Shown piece after piece: positions 1 to 11,736 of a stretch of 64,000 nt of DNA (position 1 is the stretch's first letter; each line of letters begins with the position of its first letter). The notes beneath the pieces were generated by a model. That model searched no databases and had not been told where the DNA came from. It saw only the letters and a list, made by a program, of their open reading frames with translations. Position numbers and translations under genes: made by a program. The stretch is from Drosophila miranda (Eukaryota; Arthropoda; Insecta; Diptera; Drosophilidae). The DNA lies in assembly GCF_003369915.1 (NCBI RefSeq), contig NW_022881603.1, forward strand, positions 30,191,522 through 30,255,521, in the 5' to 3' direction.

Positions 1-2711
1 AGGCAGCGATGTCGACAGTCCCATCAAGGTCAAGCGCCAGAAGATCACCATGATGCTGCAGAACGATGACGGCGATGCTGACAGCGAGGAGGATGTGGAT
101 TGTAGCCTCAGCCTCACACCAATGTCCCAGGCAAAGGCAAAAGGAACTCCCATAAGCAGTAAGGGCCAGGAGTCCTCGCGTTCCAGACGAGGAACCAAAC
201 TGAACTTTATGGCATCCTTAGACGTAGCAGGGGAACCCCAGCAGAATACCGACGGAGGCAGTTTCCAGGCCAGCGACCAAAGCAGCGTGTCTAGCAGTGC
301 CGCACAGGCGGAACTGGACCGCACCTCCTTTTTGCGGCAGCTGGATGGCCACCACCAACTGGAGGGGCACCACGAGCTCAGCTTCGGCCTGAGCCACGCC
401 ACACTGGACAACACGTTCGGCTTCAAGGTGAACCTGGAGAACCTGCAGCAGGCCTAGGCGGACATTGAGTGCAACTATTTGACCATAATGACGCTGGAGG
501 TGTTTGTGGCCACGCGAGGGGAGCTGCAACCCGATCCGAAGCACGACGAGATGCGCTGTCTGTTCTATGCCATCGAGCACAGACTTCCGGATGCAGATGC
601 GTATGGGTCGCTGCCCAGCAAGGCTTGTGGCTACATCATGGTCAACCATGCCCAGGATCTGCTCAGCGAGGGGCTGATACACGGCTTGGACAAGGACATC
701 GAAGTTCAGGTGGTATCCAATGTGGCAGAGGCAATGGAGGATCTGTTGGCCTTATGTGCTCGCTGGGACGCCGATATTTATGCCGGCTACGAGATCGAGA
801 TGGCCTCCTGGGGCTATGTGATCGATCGGGCCAAGCATCTATGCTTCAACATAGCCCCTCTGCTGTCCCGTGTGCCCACACAGAAAGTGCGCGACTTTGT
901 CGACGAGGATCGCGAGCAGTTCACCGACCTGGACGTGGAGATGAAGCTCTGTGAGCGCATCCTGCTGGACGTGTGGCGGCTTATGCGCTCCGAGATTGCC
1001 CTCACCTCGTACACCTTCGAGAATGTAATGTACCATATCCTGCACAAGCGCTGCCCCTGGCACAACCCCAAGACGCTCACCGAGTGGTTCGCCTCGCCCT
1101 GCAGCCGCTGGATTGTGCTGGAATACTATCTGGAGCGGGTCAGGGGTACGCTGGCTCTGCTCGATCAACTGGATCTGCTGGGACGCACCAGCGAAATGGC
1201 CAAACTCATTGGCATCCAGTTCTACGAGGTTCTATCGCGAGGATCGCAGTTTCGAGTCGAGAGCAAGATGCTCAGGTGAGTGAAACAATGCCCTTTGGAG
1301 GGCTGGTGTCCTTTGGTAACCTACCGTCACCTTTCCAGAATTGCCAAGCCCAAGAACGTGGTGCCGCTCTCGCCCAGCGTCCAGCAGCGGGCGCACATGC
1401 GGGCGCCCGAATATCTAGCGCTGATTCTGGAGCCTCAGTCCCGCTTCTAGGCCGATCCCCTGATTGTGCTCGACTTTCAGAGTCTCTACCCCAGCATGAT
1501 TATTGCCTACAACTACTGCTTCTCCACCTGCCTGGTCGGGTCGAGCATCTAGGTGGGAGTTCGCCTTTCGAGTTCGGGGCCTCCCAACTGCGTGTGTCCC
1601 GCCAAATGCTCCAGAAGCTGCTGGTGCACGACCTGGTCACGGTGTCGCCTTGCGGCGTGGTTTGAAGCGCGAGGTGAGGGAGGGCATCCTGCCGCGCATG
1701 CTTACCGAGATTCTGGACACACGGCTGATGGTCAAGCAGTCGATGAAGCTCCACAAGGAGAACTCTGCCCTCCAGCGGATCCTGCACTCTCGCCAGTTGG
1801 TCCTGAAGCTGATGGCCAACGTGACATACGGCTATACGGCGGCCAACTTCAGCGGACGCATGCCGGCCGTGGAGGTGGGCGACTCTGTCGTCTCCAAGGG
1901 CCGCGAGACTCTGGAGCGTGCCATTAAGATGGTGGAGGCCAACGAGGAGTGGAAGGTGCGCGTGGTCTACGGCGACACGGACTCGATGTTTGTTTTGGTC
2001 CCAGGGCGCAATTGGGCAGAAGCATTCCGCATAGGCGAGGAGATAGCCCAGGCCGTCACCGAGATGAGTCCCCAGCCAGTGAAGCTGAAGCTGGAGGTCT
2101 ACCAGCCCTGCCTGCTCCAGACCAAAAAGCGCTACGTCGACATGTATTGAGACGGTGCGAAGAGATGGCTGCCCGGCAGTGGCCAAGATGCTGGAGAAGG
2201 TGCTCCGCCTGCTCTTCGAGACGGCGGACGTCAGGCAGGTGAAGCAGTACGTGTGTCGGCAGTTCACCAAACTGCTATCCGGACGCGCCAACCTGCAGGA
2301 CCTCATCTTTGCCAAGAAGTTTCGCGGACTCAATGGCTACAAGCCATGTGTGCCCGCCCTGCAGCTAACGCGGTGAGTAGAAAATCTTGCTATCTCGGCA
2401 CGGATCCATCTCCTGAACAAACTCCATTCACAGCAAGTGTATGCAGAAGGATCCCAGGCGGATACCGCGACGAGGGGAGCGCGTACCCTTCATTATCATC
2501 AACGGGCCGCCGGGTATGCAGCTCATTCGTCTGGTGCGCAGTCCTCACGACGTTCTGGCCAACGAGGGACACAAGATAAATGCCATCTACTATATTACCA
2601 AGGCCATTATTCCGCCTTTGAACCGCTGCCTGCTGCTGGTGGGAGCCGATGTCAACGATTGGTTCACCAGCCTGCCGCGCAAGCCCCGAATGCCCCGACG
2701 CCACCAAATGC
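1..2711 (+). pseudogene. mus205: DNA polymerase zeta catalytic subunit (Rev3), degenerate 3' part
   Basis: The family is the catalytic subunit of translesion polymerase zeta (B-family). The reading starts before the window. Recognisable B-family pieces include DFQSLYPSMIIAYNY (about 1470-1515) and the catalytic YGDTDSM (about 1969-1989), followed by thumb and C-terminal segments to about 2705. Introns are retained (about 1276-1338 and 2374-2433), so this is a decayed genomic copy and not a retrocopy. Lesions seen: in-frame TAG at 455-457, TAG at 1448-1450, a one-base loss near 1543 just after the palm motif, a small deletion with frameshift near 1662, and missing codons with a frameshift near 2143-2150. 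The C-terminal CysA/CysB metal-binding region is absent because the sequence changes to a BEL/Pao element at about 2712. Family assignment is firm. The pseudogene call rests on several independent lesions. Confidence 0.88.
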
Positions 2712-3874
2712 GTTAGAAGATTTTGCACCTGACAATGACTGGATTTATCAATCCAAGAGGGTCGTAGAACCGCGCAATCGTAGATAAAACCGACCGCTTT
2801 GATGGCTTTGAGTTTGTGTCCAGTGCGGACAAGGCAAAAAGCAGCTGATCCGAAGCAGGGTCCCACGCTGAGCCGAGAGTTTTGGCAATTTCGATTCCAT
2901 CATTAAACTTTAGGAACTTCTCTATGTCATCTTCAGGGGTTCCCTCAAGTACTTCCTGGTGACTGGAGCACCATTTCCTAAGTCTAAAATTACCACGGGA
3001 CAGTAAAGCTGATGTTTGGTGCATCTTGTCCATGACCTGTGCGACCGAATTACCGCCCGAAATAAGGTCATCCACGTAAAACTCCTGCCGCAGAGCAGCT
3101 GAGCCAAGAGGGTAGGACTCACCCTCGTCGATGGCCAGCTGGTGCATTGCGCGGACCGCTAAAAATGATGCAGCCCTCGTCCCGTATGTGACGGTGTCTA
3201 ATGTGTAGACTTGAACCTCGGACTCGATGGAATCTCGCCATAGGATGCACTGATACAAATTGTCGGGTGGAGACACACTCGTACGCAGCGGTACATTTTA
3301 CAAATGTCCCCAGTGAGAGCGACTGGATATGTTCGAAAGCGAATCAATATGTTAAACAATGCAGGCTGAATAACAGGGCCTGTCATCAACACATCATTTA
3401 GAGAATATCCAGTTGATGTAGCTGCGGATCCATCGAAAACGACACGGAGTTTTGTCGTCGTACTGTCCTCCTTTAGGACACAGTGATGAGGCAAGAAATA
3501 TTTGCAGAGACTACGGGAATCAGGGTTGACTTGGTGCATATGATGCAAATCAATGTACTCCCTCATAAAGGCGGAATACCGCTCCTTGAGTGTAGGATTA
3601 CGCTCCAGTTTTCGCTCCAGACTGATGAACCGTCGATAAGCCTGAGCATAAGATTCTCCTAAACGATCAGTATTGTTATTTAGCGGCAGACGAACTGCAT
3701 ACTCCCCGGATGGCAACCGTAAAAGGTGGCTTATGAAATGTGCTTCACAATCGTCTTCTTCTTTGGTATTCAACCCAGCCTCCACACGATTCTCGACTTC
3801 CCAAAACATACGAAGAGTTTTATCCAACCTTGCTTCCATCTCAGCTATCGAATCTGGACAATTGTGCGTAGCCA
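2712..3874 (-). mobile_element. BEL/Pao retrotransposon, pol part (distal segment)
   Basis: Read on the minus strand, this encodes the Pao-type region between protease and RNase H. It starts with ATHNCPDSIAEMEARLDKTLRMFWEVE (3869 downward). The RT core follows: LRVVFDGSA near 3450, then FYVDDLISGG near 3070-3045, where the YVDD catalytic motif is visible. A frameshift lies near 3260-3290. The element stops abruptly at about 2712 inside the region linking RT to RNase H, so RNase H, integrase and the 3' LTR are missing. The 5' half of the same element lies beyond the copia insertion, from 12861 rightward. The break against the polymerase zeta exon shows no LTR, so this edge is a deletion or rearrangement breakpoint and not an insertion end. 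Confidence 0.85.
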
Positions 3875-4139
3875 TGTTGGAATACGCCTATTCCCACATT
3901 CAAATAATAACATTAAATACTATTAAATAATACTATCGATATATTAAGTATTATTATGTAAAGTTAGTCTGGTCACACTTGAAGTGTCCTCTTTCCTTTC
4001 TGATCTCGAATCGAATGTACGTGGTACCGGTGTTGCAGTGAAAAAGTAATCAAGAAATACATATGTAAATAATCTTTAAAGAAAAATATAACTTGGTACT
4101 GTCATTCGTTTACTAATTGTCATAGCTAGTTATCCAATA
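3875..4139 (+). repeat. copia 5' LTR (265 bp)
   Basis: It starts TGTTGGAATACGCC and ends TATCCAATA. It matches the right copy base for base by eye and is preceded by the target duplication AGCCA (3870-3874). Confidence 0.95.
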
Positions 4140-4156
4140 GGTTATGGGCCCAGTCC
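4140..4156 (+). promoter_or_regulatory. copia primer-binding site
   Basis: GGTTATGGGCCCAGTCC directly follows the LTR. This is the internal-fragment initiator tRNA-Met primer site characteristic of copia. Confidence 0.9.
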
Positions 4157-4266
4157 ACGCCAATTTAAATAAATTAAATTAATAACAAATAGTTGTGAAA
4201 TTAGTTCCGCGTGCGTTCTTGTGTAGTTTTTTTTTTTTTGTAGTGTGTGTGTGTATAATATAGAAA

Positions 4267-4608
4267 ATGGAAAGAAATAAGCAACATATTAAGCCTTTTT
4301 GTGGCGAGAATCATTCTATATGGAAATTTAGAATCAGAGCTTTGTTTGCTGAATTAGAGGTGCTCCAAGTAGTCGATAACATAATGCCTAACGAAGTAGA
4401 TGATAATTGGAAAAAGGCAGAGCGATGTGCGAAGAGCATTTTAATTCAATATTTAGGCGACGCATTTCTAAACTTCGCGGCAGGCGACATTTCGGCACGT
4501 GATATCCTGAAGAATTTAGACGCCATATATGAGCGTAGAAGCCTTGCGTCGCAATTAGCTGCACGTAAACGTTTAATAACACTCAAACTCTCAAGTGAAG
4601 CCAATTAA
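4267..4608 (+). pseudogene. copia gag, N-terminal remnant
   Basis: This is a 113-codon frame. It opens with MERNKQHIKPFCGENHSIWK and continues through the capsid-like segment, typical of copia gag. It ends in a stop right after TLKLSSE, where the sequence jumps to PIKIAVAKEGEF, a segment that in copia lies beyond the CCHC knuckle and protease. The rest of gag and the whole aspartic protease are therefore gone, so this copy could not process its own particles. Confidence 0.88.
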
Positions 4609-5806
4609 AATCGCTGTGGCAAAAGAAGGCGAGTTTTTAAATGCCACTAAGCGTGGAATTGTGCGGCTGCACAATGGACACAATATCACACTGGAGGATG
4701 TGCTCTACTGCAAGGAGGCAGCAGGAAACTTCATGTCTGTCAAGCGTCTGCAACAGGCAGGGATGTCAATTAAGTTTGACTGTGGTGGTGTCTCCATATC
4801 AAAAAATGGAGTAATTGTTGTTAAATATACAGGTATGTTGGATATACCTGTAGTCAAATTCCAAGCATACAGTGTAGATGCTAGGAACAAAAATAATTAT
4901 CGATTATGGCATGAGAGGTTGGGGCATATAAGCAATGCAAAATTGCTTGAAATAAAGAATAATAATTTATTTAATGACAGTAATCTTCTTGTTACTTTAA
5001 AAATATCAGATGAAGTTTGTGAGTCATGTTTAAATGGGAAACAGGCTAGGTTGCCATTTAAGCAATCTAAAGATAAAAGTTATATAAAACGACCCTTGTT
5101 TGTAATACAATCAGATGTATGTGGCCCCATTAAACCAGTTACACTAGACGATAAAAATTATTTTGTGATCTTCGTAGATCAATTTACACATTATTGTGTA
5201 ACCTATTTGTTAAAATATAAATCAGATGTATTCAATGTATTTAAAGATTTTGTAGCAAAGAGCGAGGCTCATTTTAATTTCAAGATTGTCAATTTGTACA
5301 TTGACAACGGTAGAGAATACCTGTCGAATGAAATGCGTCAGTTCTGCGTTAATAAAGGAATAAGTTATCATTTGACAGTGCCACATACACCTCAGTTGAA
5401 TGGTGTTTCGGAGCGAATGATAAGAACCATTACAGAGAAAGCTCGTGCTATGGTAAATGGTGCAAAATTAGACAAAAGTTTTTGGGGTGAAGCTGTGCTA
5501 ACTGCAACATATCTAATCAACAGAATTCCAAGCAAAGCACTTGGTGATTGTAAAATGACCCCATATGAGCTGTGGCACAATAGAAAGCCCAATTCAAAGT
5601 TTTTAAGAGTGTTCGGTTCAACCGTGTATGTGCACAACAAAATTAAAAAAGGTGAATTTGATGAAAAATCATTCAAAGCTATCTTGATAGGGTATGAACA
5701 AAATGGACTCAAATTGTGGGATGTCATTAAAGGAAAAGTTATTGTTGCAAGAGATGTTGTCGTAGACGAGACTAATATGCTTTATTCTAGAGAAGTAAAA
5801 TTTTAA
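4600..5806 (+). pseudogene. copia integrase region
   Basis: The frame contains a GAG pre-integrase segment (RLWHERLGHISNAKLLE, about 4905) and the integrase catalytic core. Visible core parts are FVIQSDVCGPI with its Asp (about 5100-5130), YIDNGREYLS with the second Asp (about 5300-5335), and LNGVSERMIRT with the Glu (about 5397-5430). A TAA at 5804-5806 ends the frame just before the repeat-rich linker that joins integrase to RT. In active copia this is one continuous polyprotein. Confidence 0.88.
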
Positions 5807-5811
5807 ACAGA

Positions 5812-6175
5812 TTTCCCGAAAGAGAGTAAGGAAAGAAGTCAACAAGAATTCCTGAATGAGAGTAAGGAATCTGATCAGCTTAATTTCCCGAATGATCGTA
5901 CGGAATGTGGAATCCTGAATGAGAGTAAGGAATGTGATCAGTTTTATTTCCCGAATGATAGTACGGAATGTGGAATCCTGAATGAGAGTAAGGAATGTGA
6001 TCAGTTTAATTTCCCGAATGAAAGTACGGAATGTGAAATCCTGAATGAATGTAAGGAATGCGAAAAGCTGAATTTTCCGAATGAAAGTAGGAAAAGAAAA
6101 ACTGATTTCCTGAATGATAGTAAGGAATTATATATCCCGAATGAGAGTAAGGATTGTGAAAAAGCTGATCAGCCA
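5812..6175 (+). repeat. tandem repeats in the copia integrase-RT linker
   Basis: This is a run of about a dozen diverged units of roughly 27-30 bp, built on CCCGAATGAGAGTAAGGAAT-like words. They encode repeats of the FPNESKEC type. Copia elements carry a similar variable linker here, so this is element-derived. The unit number looks expanded. Confidence 0.85.
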
Positions 6176-7104
6176 GATAATTGTCGTGAAGAAAATAAGG
6201 ATACTAATATAATTAGTAGAAAAAGTGAGAGGTTAAAGTCTAAGCCGAAGGTGTCTTATAAAGAACATGATAAAAGCTTTAACAAATTTATATTAAATGC
6301 CCATATAATGTTTGATGAAGTTCCAAATTCTTTTGATGAAATAAATTTTAGGAATGATAAATCTGATTGGGAGAAGGCAATAAATACAGAGTTAAATGCC
6401 CATGAAATTAATAACACCTGGACAATTATAAAGAAGCCAGAAAACAAAAATATTGTAGACAATAGATGGGTATTTTCCATTAAATATAATGAACTAGGAG
6501 TCCCAATAAAATACAAAGCTAGACTAGTTGCAAGAGGATTTACTCAAAAGTACCAAGTAGACTATGAAGAAACATTTGCTCCCGTTGCTAGAATTGCCAG
6601 TTTTAGGTTCGTACTATCATTGGCAGTCCAGTTTAATTTGAAAGTCCATCAGATGGATGTTAAAACAGCTTTCCTCAATGGTACATTAAGTGAGGAGATA
6701 TATATGCGGCCTCCTCAGGGCGTATCATGCGCTGCTGGGCATGTATGCAAACTGAACAAAGCCATTTATGGGCTCAAACAAGCAGCTAGATGCTGGTTTC
6801 AAGTATTTGAGCAAGCATTGAAAGAATTCGATTTTGTAAACTCTCCCGTGCATATATATTCTTGATAGAGGTGACATAAAGAAAAACATATATGTATTAT
6901 TATATGTTGATGATGTAGTAATAGCGACAAGGGATATGGATAGAATGAATAATTTCAAAAAGTATTTAAGTGAAAGATTTAGAATGACTGACTTAAATGA
7001 GATAAAACATTTTATCGGTATCAGAGTAGAAACGTTTGAAGACAAAATATATTTGTGTCAAGCTGCATATGTGAAAAGAATTTTAAATAAATTTAAATTG
7101 TGGA
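6176..7104 (+). pseudogene. copia reverse transcriptase, broken
   Basis: Frame 6251-6865 has the Ty1/copia RT start (TWTIIKKPENKNIVDNRWVF), then YKARLVARGF and HQMDVKTAFLNG with the catalytic Asp. A small deletion near 6855 shifts the frame into a stop. The frame resumes with YVLLYVDDVVIA (about 6893), which contains the catalytic YVDD, and runs to KRILNKFKL at about 7100. The LINE then interrupts it. RT continues after the LINE at about 11135. Confidence 0.88.
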
Positions 7105-7107
7105 CGT

Positions 7108-9126
7108 TTACATGCAATGACTGCATCTTTCAAGAGGCGATGCAGTTACTGCACCGTCAAGTGGCCCGTGTGACACCAGCAGAGGGCTGTTACGCGCGGA
7201 TCCCAGGCAAAACGCAGACCAGACCCAGACCCTAAACGGTTCATGCAAGGAATAATTCGATCTACAAAGTGGAAGGAACAACGGTATAAAATTTCTAGTC
7301 AGTCTAATAGGAATCGTGAAGTTTATGCGGCTCAACAGATCAGGGCTGTCTATGTCACCCCTGATCAAGTTGTGCATAAATATCACAACAAGCATTTTTC
7401 TACGGTTAACTAAGGATGGGAGGTTTACTAATAGTAGTCTACTAGAGTAAGATGGGAGTCTTACACCCGCATCCCAGTTAAGGCCCCGCAGAGCAAAGAG
7501 TAAAAAGTTTTTCTGTACTGATTCTATACGGTCCAGGTGTACTTTGTACTGAGGGCACCATACACAGGAGCCGTATTCTAAGATCGGACGAACAAGCGAG
7601 GTATAGAGAGTCTTTGTTATATAGGGGTCGTCAAATTCCTTTGACCACCTCTTTATAAACCCAAGCACGCCCATGGCCTTATTTACCATGGTAGAAATGT
7701 GTTCGGAAAACTTTAACTTGGGGTCTAACATAACACCCAGATCATCCACCAGGGTAATTCTCTCAAGAGAACCACCAAATAGGGTGTAGGGAGCCAACAA
7801 AGGGCTAGAACGATGAAATGTCATAGCTTTGCATTTCGAGGCATTAAGGTGTAACAAGTTTGCACAACACCATGACTGAAAGTTATTGAGATCGGATTGC
7901 AAGCGAGAATGAAATGAAATGTCCTTGTACTGGACACAGAGTTTAACATCATCCGCATACATAAGTACTCGAGAGTATGTTAATACTGAAGGTAAGTCAT
8001 TAATAAAGAGTGTGAAGAGTAAGGGGCCTAGATGGCTGCCTTGTGGTACTCCCGAAGAAACCTTTACTGGTAAAGAGAGGGAGTTTTTGAAGAGGACTCT
8101 TTGAGACCTAGAACAAAGATAGCTAGAAATCCATCTCAGGAGGTTGGGCGGAAACCCTAAAAGGTCAAGTTTATGCGCTAAAAGGGAATGGTTTACAGAG
8201 TCGAATGCTTTACTAAAGTCGGTGTAAATAACATCCGTCTGTAAGTTACATTGAAAGCCTTTAATAATGAAAGAGGTAAACTCTAACAAGTTCGTGGTGG
8301 TTGATCGCCGCCTTATAAATCCATGCTGAGTTGGAGATATAAGTGACTTGCAGAGATGTTGCAAGTGCGGAGTTAAAACCTTCTCAAACATTTTAGGAAT
8401 AGCAGGTAACTTTGCTATACCTCTATAATTTTTTGCATCAGACTTGCTACCTTTTTTATGGAGAGGAATTATAAACGATTCCTTCCAGATCGGGGGGAAG
8501 CAAGAAGAATCAATGGACAGGTTGAATAGTTTAAGCAAAGGTCCACACAGAGCCTCGGCGCAGTACCTGAGTACACAACCTGGAACCCCGTCTGGACCCG
8601 GTGAAAACACCGGCTTAACTAGTCGAAGATCATGAAGTAGGGAACATTCATTTAACAAGGGACTGAAAATGCCGTTCGACCTCGGTAAACCGTATGGGTA
8701 CGGATGACCAGGGTAAAGCTTTCCTCAGAATAGGTGGTTTGGAAGAATTGGGCAAAAAGATCGGCAATTGCCTGATCATTATTTGACGACGTATTACAAA
8801 ATGATAGCGAGGATGGGTGTGCGGACGTTCTACGCTTACTGTTTACGAAGCTGTAAAACTGTTTAGGGTCCTGAGAAAAACGTATCCTGCATCGAGATAG
8901 GTAGTTCTTATAGCATTGAGCATTAAGAACTGAAAAGTTTGACCGAGCTAATACATAGCGAGAGTGAGAAGTAGGAGAACCCACTTCTTGAAATTTTTTA
9001 TAAAGTCTTGATTTTAAGTTTTTTAGACTGGATAACTCTTTGGTAAACCAAGGGGGTTTTCCAGATCTAGTCGGACAAGAAAGCGGGACACAAGAATCGA
9101 AAAATGTGCCAAGAGCATTGTAAACG
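7108..9126 (-). pseudogene. LINE reverse transcriptase
   Basis: The RT frame 8658-7108 shows the LINE order: SPGPDGVPG, the KGSKSDAKNYRGIA motif, TDFSKAFDSVNH with the first catalytic Asp, SGVPQGSHLGPLLF, and YADDVKLC with the catalytic pair. The upstream linker between endonuclease and RT is in another frame (9126-8652). A frameshift near 8650-8690 therefore separates the two parts, and the protein cannot be made whole. The C-terminus runs to about 7110 without a zinc knuckle that I can recognise. Confidence 0.8.
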
Positions 9127-10227
9127 AGGGGAACGTTGTGAGTTGCTGCGGACACCGCAACTCTACAGTTATACCCGATACTAAGTCAGTATGGCTCTCC
9201 TGCGGCAGACGCCGCTAATATTGAACCACACGACAAAGAGTGCGTGCGAGAGAGACAGAAAATCAGTCTGTGCGTGACGTCGGGCGCTGCGTGGCCACTG
9301 CAAATTGATTTCTTGCTTTTGGCTACAAAAATGATCCGATCTGATCCAGATTCAGCAATCTGATAGATATAGTCATTATCTATGATTCTGCGTTTTTAGT
9401 TTTCTCGAATGTGCAATATTGTGGATGCAACAGATTTTCGTTCTTTGTGTGGGCGGAAGGGGTGGGGCGAAATTCTGAGATATACGTTTGATAGTGAGAT
9501 CTAACAGAAGTGCGGATACCAAATTTGGTTACTCTAGCCTTAATAGTCTCTGAGATTTGTGGATGCCCCAGATTTTCGTCCTTTGCGGGGGCGGAAGGGG
9601 GGGTGGCGAAATTTTGACACGAAACGGTCAAGGTCCGATATCACAGGAGTGTGGATACCAAATTTGGTTGCTCTGGCTCTTATAGGTTCTGAGATCCTTG
9701 AACTCATATTTTGCAATTGGCAAAGCCGACCATGAAACCTGTGTGTTAGAGAGAGACAGAGCGAGAAAGAATGAAATTGTTTTCTTGATTCTGGCTATAA
9801 TAATTATACGATTTGGTTGAGATCTTACACTCTAGAACATATAGTCATCTTCTACGATTCTGCATTTTTGGTTTTATCGTATCTTTAAAAATGTGGATGC
9901 CACAAATTTTCGTCCTTTGTGGGGGCGGAAGTGGGCGGGGCAAAGTTTTGAAATATTTTTGTAGCAGTGACATATCACAGATGTCTGGATCCAAAACATC
10001 GTTGCTCTAGCTCTTATAGTCTTTGAGCACTAGGCGCTGAAGGGGACGGACGGACGGACGGACAGACGGACAGACAGACAGGGCTCAATCGACTCGGCTA
10101 TTGATGCTGATTAAGAATATATATACTTTATGGGGTCGGAAACGATTCCTTCTGGACGTTACACACATCCACTTTTACCACAAATCTAATATACCCCAAT
10201 ACTCATTTTGAGTATCGGGTATAAAAA
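9127..10227 (+). mobile_element. SGM/ISY-type repeat, copy 1 (inside the LINE)
   Basis: Nearly the same 1.1-kb sequence recurs at 45307-46387. It opens with GAACGTTGTGAGTTGCTGC and carries GTTATACCCGATACT near the start, which is inverted as AGTATCGGGTATAA at the end. Three diverged internal repeats contain GTGGATGC...TTTTCGTCCTTTG...GGGGCGGAAG (about 9419, 9559, 9892). A GGAC/GACA microsatellite follows (about 10042-10081). A 7-bp stem (ATACTCA-TTT-TGAGTAT) lies about 10 bp from the 3' end, as in Helitron-type non-autonomous elements. No coding capacity is seen. I link it to the obscura-group SGM/ISY family from memory. LINE sequence flanks both sides. Confidence 0.75.
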
Positions 10228-11023
10228 TGTTTGTGCGTTTTATGATATCAGTGCACAAGTACAAAGCGGACCAATCAAAATCCCTAATGAGGTTATTAAG
10301 CTTCGCAAACTCGGCTTTACGAAAGCAGCGGACACGTTCGGGCAGCCTACTCGACCGATCCAATACAGTTGGTCCTATATCTAGCGACACCTCGAAAGTA
10401 GGGTGGTAGGCGTCTTCAGGTATAGTGAGCGGAAGGGCTCGGGTTAACAACACTATGGTCGGATCCGATACAAGGCACAGATCAAGCAATCGACCCAAGG
10501 AATTTTTCACATGGTTGACTTGAGACAGGGATAGGTCAAGCAAGCCGTCAACAAAGTCATGTCGTGACATGGGCACTAGGATACTAGACTCGTTGACCGA
10601 AGACCAAACAGTTCCTGGCAAGTTGAAGTCACCAAGAACTATCATACGATCTTTATCAGATAGCGAGGAAGAAACAGCGGTTAAAGCGGACAAGTGCTGC
10701 TCATAAATTGAAATATCCGAAGAAGGTGGGATATACGAGCAAGTAATGAATATAGCGAAAGCGGGAAGAATCAGTTTTACACACAGGAATTCCAGTTCCT
10801 GTTGAACTTGGACTGTGAAGTGTTCCGACGTGAAGTAAGAGTCCACTGCAATTAGAACCCCCCCTGCCCGTCGAGACGAACGGTCCTTTCTAAAAGTTGT
10901 GTACCGACCTGCCAAAACCTCGGAACTAAGAATGTCCAGCTTTAACCAGGTTTCAGTAAACACAATAACGTGGGAAGCAAATGCAACACTATCCCGGAAA
11001 AGAATGCTGAGCTTACTACGCAA
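10228..11023 (-). pseudogene. LINE AP endonuclease domain
   Basis: The minus-strand frame encodes an exonuclease-endonuclease-phosphatase fold: VIVFTETWLK with the catalytic Glu (about 10960), RRAGGVLIAV, and VLGDFNLPGTVW with Asp and Asn (about 10640). It is cut by the SGM/ISY insertion at 10227, past the endonuclease core. The N-terminal residues before MRSKLSILF continue only a short way before copia resumes. Confidence 0.8.
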
Positions 11024-11134
11024 GCCTCTTACATTCTGATAGGTTACTAAAAGAGAAGTTAGTTTTTTGGAAAGGTGGAAGCAAGACGGGAAGTTGAGGA
11101 AGAGGAAGTTGAGGTTGAGGGTGGCATGGATAAC

Positions 11135-11344
11135 ATGGATAGTTGCAATTTAGTCAGTACTCCATTACTAAATAAACTAAATTATGAGTTACTTAACTCA
11201 GATGAAGACTGCAATGCTCCATGTCGTAACCTTATTGGCTGTTTAATGTACATAATGCTGTGTACACGACCAGATTTAGCTGCCGCTGTAAATATCTTGA
11301 GTAGATATAGTAGCAAGAACAATGCTGAGTTATGGCACTGTTGA
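11135..11344 (+). pseudogene. copia RT thumb, continuation
   Basis: MDSCNLVSTPLLNKLNYELLNSDEDCNAPCRNLIGCLMYIMLCTRPDLAAAVNILSRYSS is the copia RT C-terminal segment that should follow 7104 directly. It runs into the second LINE insertion after NNAELW. Confidence 0.88.
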
Positions 11345-11736
11345 CACTGGCAGATCGGCACTCACGCCTCTAGACTGTCAATCCCTCATACCGACTTCTG
11401 CAGGAGTTGTCGCGACGAGGAGGAGGAGGAATCGGTCCCCCACTTCTTCTGCCACTGCCCAGCCCTTGGAAATCGTCGTCTTCGTATTCTCGGGGCCGCT
11501 TTCCTCACGTACATTTCGGACCTGTCCGTAATCAAACCAGGGACCTTGTCCAAATACATCCAAGCCACCGGATGGGACTGCCCTTAACCTGCAGTAGTAT
11601 GCTCTCACGGTTCGGGTAACGCGAAGGGGCACATGCCCATGCGGCAACACAACGGACCTTTTATAGGTCCAAGTGAGCTTGGGGGCGGGAGGCTCTTATC
11701 CCCCCCTCCCGGCTACCGCCTTAACCTAACCTAACC
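11345..11736 (+). mobile_element. 5'-truncated LINE fragment in copia
   Basis: It is bounded by an imperfect target duplication: TATGGCACTGTTGA (11331-11344) and TATGGCAATGTTAA (11737-11750). It encodes only a LINE C-terminus: a CCHC-like finger (CRSCRDE...VPHFFCHCPAL, about 11399-11470), then LRILGAAFLT and KYIQATGWDCP with a stop. The 3' end carries AACCTAACCTAACCT, a short tail repeat. The strand is opposite to the larger LINE, so this is a separate event. It resembles the C-terminus of Drosophila LOA/R1-type LINEs. The family is inferred. Confidence 0.8.

Larger units (their letters stand above)
7105..11050 (-). mobile_element. non-LTR retrotransposon (jockey/CR1-like LINE) in copia RT
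   Basis: Minus-strand element with an AP endonuclease domain (11023-10228) followed by RT (9126-7108), split by an SGM/ISY repeat at 9127-10227. Copia sequence lies on both sides (KRILNKFK to the left, SCNLVSTPLLNKLNYELL to the right). No ORF1 is seen, so the copy is 5' truncated. I see no clear poly(A) tail or exact target duplication, so the edges are good to about 20 bp. The clade is uncertain: RT has YADDVKLC and SGVPQGSHLGPLLF, shared by jockey- and CR1-type LINEs. Confidence 0.8.

Noticed and set aside
218..682. 154-codon minus-strand open frame over mus205
   Set aside because: It is antisense to clear polymerase zeta coding sequence, with no family features of its own.
10042..10081. 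GGAC/GACA run considered as a CRISPR-like or regulatory array
   Set aside because: It is a simple microsatellite within the SGM/ISY element, present in both copies. The genome is eukaryotic.
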